This document shows positions 7,981 through 11,571 of a stretch of DNA of 11,571 nt, one piece after another (position 1 is the first letter of the stretch; every line of letters begins with the position of its first letter). Both the position numbers and the translations under genes were made by a program. Source of the stretch: Micrococcales bacterium (GTDB lineage: Bacteria > Actinomycetota > Actinomycetes > Actinomycetales > Microbacteriaceae); the NCBI GenBank assembly GCA_947448975.1, contig CANFPR010000014.1, forward strand, positions 1 to 11,571. Reading direction: 5' to 3'. The notes beneath the pieces were generated by a model that was not told where the DNA came from, searched no databases, and saw nothing but the letters and a program-made list of their open reading frames with translations.

Positions 7981-8018
7981 AAAGAAAACCTCACCACTCG
8001 AGTGAGGTTTTCTTTTTT
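7981..8018. terminator. Strong bidirectional rho-independent terminator
   Basis: A 14-base perfect inverted repeat, AAAGAAAACCTCAC at 7981-7994 and its complement at 8002-8015, encloses a 7-base loop. It extends by two more A-T pairs (7979-7980 with 8016-8017). The right arm runs into a T tract (to 8018), which ends the tRNA-Lys transcript. The A-rich left arm gives a matching T tract on the minus strand, 12 or more bases past the FKBP stop, so the same hairpin can end the FKBP transcript. Confidence 0.88.
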
Positions 8019-8029
8019 AATGAAGTTTC

Positions 8030-8398
8030 TTATCGAACGCCAAGCAGGTCGATAACGAACACCAGGGTGCGACCCGATAGGTGGTGGCCCGCCCCAGCAG
8101 CTCCATAGGCGAACTCAGGAGGGCAGATGAGGGTGCGACGACCGCCAACCTTCATACCTGGAATACCTTCTTGCCACCCCTTGATCAAACGGTTTAGTGG
8201 AAATTCGATTGGCTCGCCGCGACCCCATGATGAGTCGAACTCTTCACCGGTTTCGTAGTCAACGCCCAAGTAGTGCACCTTGACGGTGCCGCCCACTGGC
8301 GCTTCTACGCCGGTGCCTTCGTGCACCTCTTGGACGGTGAGCACCGATGGCGCTGGCTCGAGCATTGGTTCAAGTTCTGGGCGTTGGATTTCATTCAT
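8030..8398 (-). CDS. FKBP-type peptidyl-prolyl cis-trans isomerase
   Basis: A 122-residue, single-domain FKBP that should catalyse cis-trans isomerisation of X-Pro bonds during protein folding. Residues about 21-122 carry the fold, and most FK506/active-site positions of human FKBP12 are recognisable: Y43 (VHYLG), F54-D55 (EEFDSSW), F66 (IEFPLN), L71-I72, W75 (KGWQEGIPGM), Y98 (PEFAYGA) and F114 (LVFVIDLL). The loop before the last strand is GAGHHLSGRTL rather than the usual IPP-x-x-TL. There is no signal peptide or lipobox, so it is cytosolic, unlike many secreted actinobacterial FKBPs. A weak AAGG site lies 7 bases before the ATG. The gene begins 41 bases after the EAL gene stop on the same strand and may share its transcript. 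Confidence 0.94.
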   Translation of the reverse strand: MNEIQRPELEPMLEPAPSVLTVQEVHEGTGVEAPVGGTVKVHYLGVDYETGEEFDSSWGRGEPIEFPLNRLIKGWQEGIPGMKVGGRRTLICPPEFAYGAAGAGHHLSGRTLVFVIDLLGVR

Positions 8399-8439
8399 GA
8401 AAAAACCTTATCGCAGCAACTAGCCGACCGCCTCAGGCT

Positions 8440-9687
8440 TTAGGGCTTGACTTGCGATTCGGTGCGCGGCCTGAGATCTACTGGTTGCCCAAAAAGCCAT
8501 CCCTGTGCAAACTGAGCACCGACGGCCTTCGCTAGATCTAGATCTGCCTGAGTTTCAACTTTTTCAACGATCACTTCGGCGCCAACTAGTTCAGCGAATT
8601 TCATGCCGAGTTCTAGTAGCCCGCGGCTTAGGTCGGGCCGTTCAACCTGAAGTAGCGAGCCGTCAAGCTTGACGAAGTCGGTTGGCAGGCTACTGATGAC
8701 GCTGAGGCTCGTTCGACCGGTTCCGAAATCATCGATTGCAATCTTGGCGCCGCGCTTGCGCAGCCCAAGCAGACCCATGCTTAGGTCGATCTGATTCTGA
8801 ATGACCGATGTCTCGGTCAACTCAAAAATTAGCGAGAAATGCGCTTCCTTGATTTTCGGCAGCAAAAGGTCAACTGCTGAGAAAAATTCGTGGTCGTTGC
8901 CCAAGGTCTGCGCGCTGATGTTGATTGAGATTGCCTGGCCGCCGCGCGCTATGAGCTCAGGGTAAGCAGCCTCCACGGCCTTGAGTGTCCAGAAGTCGAT
9001 TATTTGAACGAGGTTCAAGTCTTCTGCTAGTTGGATAAAGAGTTCTGGGCTGATGGAACCAAGTGTCGGGCTATCCCAACGGCAGAGTGCTTCGTAGCCA
9101 TAAATCTCGCCAGTAGCCACGTAGTTGATTGGTTGAAAAACCCAGTACATTCCCTCTGGTGGCGTCGAGCCCAAGCCAAGTCGGGCTAATTCTTGACGCA
9201 CTTGTTCTGACGTTGCTACGTGGTTGTCGGCAAGTTCTGCCTGCCCTGTTCGAGTTGATTTCATTACAGCCAAGTTGAGTCTGGCCACCCAGTCTTGAGC
9301 GCCCAGCGCCGCAGAGCGGTCGGTTACCACTGCCCCGATGCTAACTTCAAGCAAAAATCTGTAGCGTTTTGTGGCGTTAAATTCCGAAACGATGGATTTA
9401 ACTTGTCGCACGAACCCAAGCGGGTTTGAAGCATCGGTAGCAACCAGCGCAAACAAGCCTTTTGAAATGCGCTCGATCTGCGCAACAGTGCCAAGGCGTT
9501 CTAACGAGGTTGAGAGTTCATCGACCGCCTTGTCGGCTAAGGCGGCACCAAATTCTTCTTCAAGCACTGGGCTATTGGTAACCAATAGTTTCACCAACAG
9601 AAGGTCTTGCTTGTTGTGAAGCTCGTTGATGCGCGCCATAAACCTAAGTTGCGAGCTAGAAACTACGACTGATGCATCTGGGGTCAT
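8440..9687 (-). CDS. Cyclic di-GMP phosphodiesterase, degenerate GGDEF-EAL
   Basis: A 415-residue soluble protein. Residues about 180-405 are an EAL domain, which linearises c-di-GMP to pGpG. Key positions appear intact: EAL at 199-201 (YGYEALCRW), N256 (SINIS), E289 and E292 (FELTE), D319-D320 in IDDFGTG, K340 (FVKLDGS), E375 and E378 (VEKVET), and Q395-G396 (AQGWLFG). The usual AEGVE loop reads VEKVE, so a Gly is Lys but both glutamates remain. Residues about 25-150 look like a degenerate GGDEF domain: where GGDEF is expected the sequence is ISKGLFAL (75-82), so it cannot make c-di-GMP and may be regulatory. There is no membrane segment or signal peptide. An AGAGG site 6 bases before the ATG supports the start. 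The gene is divergent from the glycan synthase, with 57 bases between them. Confidence 0.92.
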   Translation of the reverse strand: MTPDASVVVSSSQLRFMARINELHNKQDLLLVKLLVTNSPVLEEEFGAALADKAVDELSTSLERLGTVAQIERISKGLFALVATDASNPLGFVRQVKSIVSEFNATKRYRFLLEVSIGAVVTDRSAALGAQDWVARLNLAVMKSTRTGQAELADNHVATSEQVRQELARLGLGSTPPEGMYWVFQPINYVATGEIYGYEALCRWDSPTLGSISPELFIQLAEDLNLVQIIDFWTLKAVEAAYPELIARGGQAISINISAQTLGNDHEFFSAVDLLLPKIKEAHFSLIFELTETSVIQNQIDLSMGLLGLRKRGAKIAIDDFGTGRTSLSVISSLPTDFVKLDGSLLQVERPDLSRGLLELGMKFAELVGAEVIVEKVETQADLDLAKAVGAQFAQGWLFGQPVDLRPRTESQVKP

Positions 9688-9737
9688 CTTCTACCTCTCG
9701 TCGGGCTCTGAGTCTATCCCCGCATAAGCTCCGCTTG

Positions 9738-9746
9738 TGCTTTAAT
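9738..9746 (+). promoter_or_regulatory. Candidate extended -10 promoter of the GT2 gene
   Basis: TGC followed directly by TTTAAT (9741-9746) looks like an extended -10 element; no -35 box is evident. It overlaps the ATG at 9745. If it is real, transcription would begin near 9753 and the first usable starts would be 9769 or 9802. Confidence 0.35.
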
Positions 9747-11250
9747 GGCAGGCAACGAGCCTTTACTGATGCCAGATGTGCACTTAGGTCGATTGGGGTA
9801 CATGGCCGCTTGGCGTAAACCTAGAAACGGCAAGTATCAAGGCTTGATCGGCCTGATGCTAGTCGCCACTGGCATTAGCGCGTTCATTTTGATTGCCTAC
9901 ACACTTCAAATAACTGGACTCACACTCACCGAACCGACTTCGAGGGCTCTGCTTCTGGGATTCCTGCCCATTTACTTCAGTTGGCAAGCTCCTCCCCTAA
10001 TTGCCGTGATAGCTGCAGTTTCTATTGGGATGGCCGTTGTGGTTGCCTTCGTTGGTCTTGAAATACGCGATGCAAACCTTGCGCGTCGGTCTCACGATGC
10101 TGGGCACAAAAAGCTCTCTCCGTGGGTGCTGATGAAATCCACCGAGGGCGTATTCCACGGAGAAGTCACAATCACCGCGCTAATTCCCGCTCACAACGAA
10201 GAAGACTTGATTGCTGCCACCATTCGATCTTTGATGGGGCAAGATCGAAAGCCAGAGCGCGTCATTGTGGTTGCCGATAACTGCACCGACCAAACCGTTG
10301 CTATAGCTCGGTCGCTTGGTATTGAGGTTTTCGAATCAGTAAACAACGCATCTAAGAAGGCTGGCGCACTCAATCAAGTTCTCGAGACTCTGCTGCCTCA
10401 ACTCGGTGAAAACGACACCGTGATGATCATGGATGCCGACACAGTGCTGCGCCAAGGATTCTTGAGCACAGCGGCGAAGCACTTTACCGACGATCGCGGT
10501 TTAAGCGCCATCGGCGGCCTGTTCTTCGGAGAAGACCGTCGCGGCTTGCTCGCTCAAATACAGAAAAACGAATACACCCGCTATTCAAGAGAAATCAGCC
10601 GCCGCAAGGGCAGAGTGTTCGTACTCACCGGCACCGCGTCGATCTTTAGGGCTAGGTCGCTGCGGACCATTGCCGAAGAACGCGGGCGGCTCTTGCCCGG
10701 CATCCCTGGTCAGGTTTATGACACCCACGCGCTAACCGAAGACAACGAGTTGACCATCGCGCTAAAGACGCTCGGCGCACTGATGATGTCACCGCCGGAA
10801 TGCATGGTTGAGACTGAACTCATGCCCAACCTGAAAGCTCTGTGGCGGCAACGTCTGCGATGGGAGCGCGGCGCGATGGAAAACATTGCCACCTACGGCG
10901 TCACTTCGACAACTGCCCGCTACTGGTCACAGCAGCTCGGGTTGGGCTACTCGGTTTTTGCCCTCTGGACGTATTTTCTGTTGATCGTGCTTCAGGTAGT
11001 GAGCTCCGATACTTGGGTTTGGTATCCGTTCTGGATCATCATGGCCATGATCTTTATTGCAGAAAAAGTTTGGACAGTGCGTAAAGCAAACTGGAAGGCC
11101 AAACTGTTAGCTGCGACGCTAGTGATCGAACTTCTTTACGACACTTTCTTGGGCATAATCTTCGTCAAAGGCGCTCTAGACATGGCGCTTGGCCGCAAGG
11201 CACATTGGGGCGACGACCACTCGAAAGATTTGAAGCAGGTTTCAGCATGA
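9745..11250 (+). CDS. Membrane-bound processive family 2 glycosyltransferase
   Basis: A 501-residue polysaccharide synthase-like protein (COG1215, cellulose/poly-GlcNAc/hyaluronan synthase type). Two N-terminal helices (about 34-56 and 84-105) precede the cytosolic GT-A domain. This begins at TALIPAHNEED (144-154), with VVADNCTD (175-182), the metal/nucleotide DAD motif (230-232), the catalytic-base TED (331-333) and the QRLRW motif of processive synthases (369-373). Helices near 400-420, 426-443 and 456-476 follow. There is no PilZ domain, so any c-di-GMP control must work through another protein. The sugar is unknown; the layout is closest to PgaC/IcaA-type enzymes. The stop overlaps the small membrane gene by ATGA. 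The start is uncertain: 9745 has no Shine-Dalgarno and overlaps a possible -10, while ATG 9802 (residue 20) follows a G-rich TTGGGG and still keeps both N-terminal helices. Confidence 0.9.
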   Translation: MAGNEPLLMPDVHLGRLGYMAAWRKPRNGKYQGLIGLMLVATGISAFILIAYTLQITGLTLTEPTSRALLLGFLPIYFSWQAPPLIAVIAAVSIGMAVVVAFVGLEIRDANLARRSHDAGHKKLSPWVLMKSTEGVFHGEVTITALIPAHNEEDLIAATIRSLMGQDRKPERVIVVADNCTDQTVAIARSLGIEVFESVNNASKKAGALNQVLETLLPQLGENDTVMIMDADTVLRQGFLSTAAKHFTDDRGLSAIGGLFFGEDRRGLLAQIQKNEYTRYSREISRRKGRVFVLTGTASIFRARSLRTIAEERGRLLPGIPGQVYDTHALTEDNELTIALKTLGALMMSPPECMVETELMPNLKALWRQRLRWERGAMENIATYGVTSTTARYWSQQLGLGYSVFALWTYFLLIVLQVVSSDTWVWYPFWIIMAMIFIAEKVWTVRKANWKAKLLAATLVIELLYDTFLGIIFVKGALDMALGRKAHWGDDHSKDLKQVSA

Positions 11251-11465
11251 TGCCGTTCAAGTTTCTGACCGGGCTACTGCTACCCGAAAGCTTCATGCAC
11301 ACCCAATTCTTTTTGATTCTGGCAACGTTGGTAGCCCTCAACACAGTTATTTACTCAGCGCTATCGCTGATTCACATCATTCCCAAATGGTTTAGAGCGA
11401 GTTGGCTCAGGGGTCGCCGGCAGCGTGCGGTGACTCGAAGCATCTACCCGGATGCCCCTAAATAG
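11247..11465 (+). CDS. Small single-pass membrane protein, candidate GT2 partner
   Basis: A 72-residue protein with a short N-terminal segment, one strong hydrophobic helix (about 19-45, QFFLILATLVALNTVIYSAL) and a basic C-terminal tail with WFRASWLRGRRQR and VTRSIYP (48-67). By the positive-inside rule the tail is cytosolic. The start is the ATG at 11247, which overlaps the GT2 stop (ATGA) and lies 7 bases after an AGG. The frame is open further back (ATG at 11205), but that would only overlap the synthase. The size, membrane topology and translational coupling recall PgaD/IcaD-like subunits of poly-GlcNAc synthases, but I see no clear homology and the role is inferred. The arginine cluster could bind a negatively charged ligand such as c-di-GMP, lipid or polymer. 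Confidence 0.75.
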   Translation: MMPFKFLTGLLLPESFMHTQFFLILATLVALNTVIYSALSLIHIIPKWFRASWLRGRRQRAVTRSIYPDAPK

Positions 11466-11571
11466 CGCTCTTCATGGTCGTGACCAAATAGCGATTTCTG
11501 CCTTCGTTCTTAGCCTGATACATGATTTTGTCGGCAACGCGAACAACTTCATCGGGATGTTGCGAACCATC
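11458..11571 (-). CDS. GGDEF diguanylate cyclase, C-terminal end only
   Basis: Only the last 37 residues lie inside the window; the gene continues past the right edge. They contain VADKIMYQAKNEGRNRYLV, the standard end of a GGDEF domain (compare the common pattern AD-x2-LY-x-AK-x2-GRN), followed by a short tail TTMKSAI. A GGDEF domain condenses two GTP to c-di-GMP. The GGDEF signature itself is outside the window, so activity and accompanying domains cannot be judged. Its stop codon overlaps the end of the convergent small membrane gene: the two coding regions share 8 bases (11458-11465). Confidence 0.8.
   Translation of the reverse strand, partial: DGSQHPDEVVRVADKIMYQAKNEGRNRYLVTTMKSAI

Noticed and set aside
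8399..8439. Small inverted repeats (GCC-TCA-GGC and AGCC/GGCT) between the FKBP and EAL genes
   Set aside because: Stems of 3-4 bp without a T tract; not convincing as a terminator or operator.
9688..9744. c-di-GMP riboswitch upstream of the GT2 or EAL gene
   Set aside because: The divergent gap is 57 bases, too short for a GEMM-type aptamer, and no aptamer-like pairing was seen.
11205..11246. Upstream start for the small membrane protein
   Set aside because: It would add 14 residues that only re-read the GT2 C-terminus in another frame; the ATGA start at 11247 fits the overlap style of the other genes.
1..11571. Insertion sequences, phage genes, CRISPR array or toxin-antitoxin pair
   Set aside because: No transposase or integrase motifs, terminal repeats, regularly spaced repeats or toxin-antitoxin-like gene pair found on either strand.

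Overview
The window looks like ordinary chromosome from an actinobacterium of moderate GC content (roughly mid-50s percent, judged by eye). The lineage guess rests on three things: ppk1 sits directly upstream of a Nudix plus histidine-phosphatase fusion (the mycobacterial ppk1-mutT1 arrangement), most genes run as tight ATGA-overlapping strings, and the DUF1684, SDR-DUF2867 and DUF5522 families are common there. A Microbacteriaceae-like, freshwater 'luna-type' genome would fit, but that is inference. I see no mobile elements, CRISPR array, rRNA or obvious foreign island.

Left part (1-7444, plus strand): a polycistronic run of six genes. It starts with the 3' five-sixths of polyphosphate kinase (cut by the window edge). 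Then come the MutT1-like hydrolase (TAATG overlap), a DUF1684 protein (ATGA overlap), an SDR/DUF2867 protein (ATGA overlap), an EamA/DMT permease (GTG start, 9-nt gap) and glycerol kinase (19-nt gap, good Shine-Dalgarno). The first four are translationally linked. The themes are polyphosphate and nucleotide clean-up, then small-molecule transport and glycerol phosphorylation.

Middle (7445-8030): a compact set of small elements. These are a DUF5522 Cys-motif protein, a convergent 38-residue lysine-rich mini-protein with a consensus Shine-Dalgarno, a tRNA-Lys(UUU) with its own promoter, and a strong hairpin that can stop transcription from both sides.

Right part (8030-11571): a cytosolic FKBP prolyl isomerase downstream of an EAL-domain c-di-GMP phosphodiesterase (both minus). 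Divergent from these is a membrane GT2 polysaccharide synthase followed, with an ATGA overlap, by a 72-residue single-pass membrane protein. Running back toward this pair is the C-terminal end of a GGDEF domain (minus, cut by the window edge). A c-di-GMP hydrolase and a probable c-di-GMP synthase therefore bracket a two-gene glycan synthase. This suggests a compact c-di-GMP-controlled exopolysaccharide module, with the small membrane protein as a possible PgaD/IcaD-like partner. It is the most interesting part of the window.
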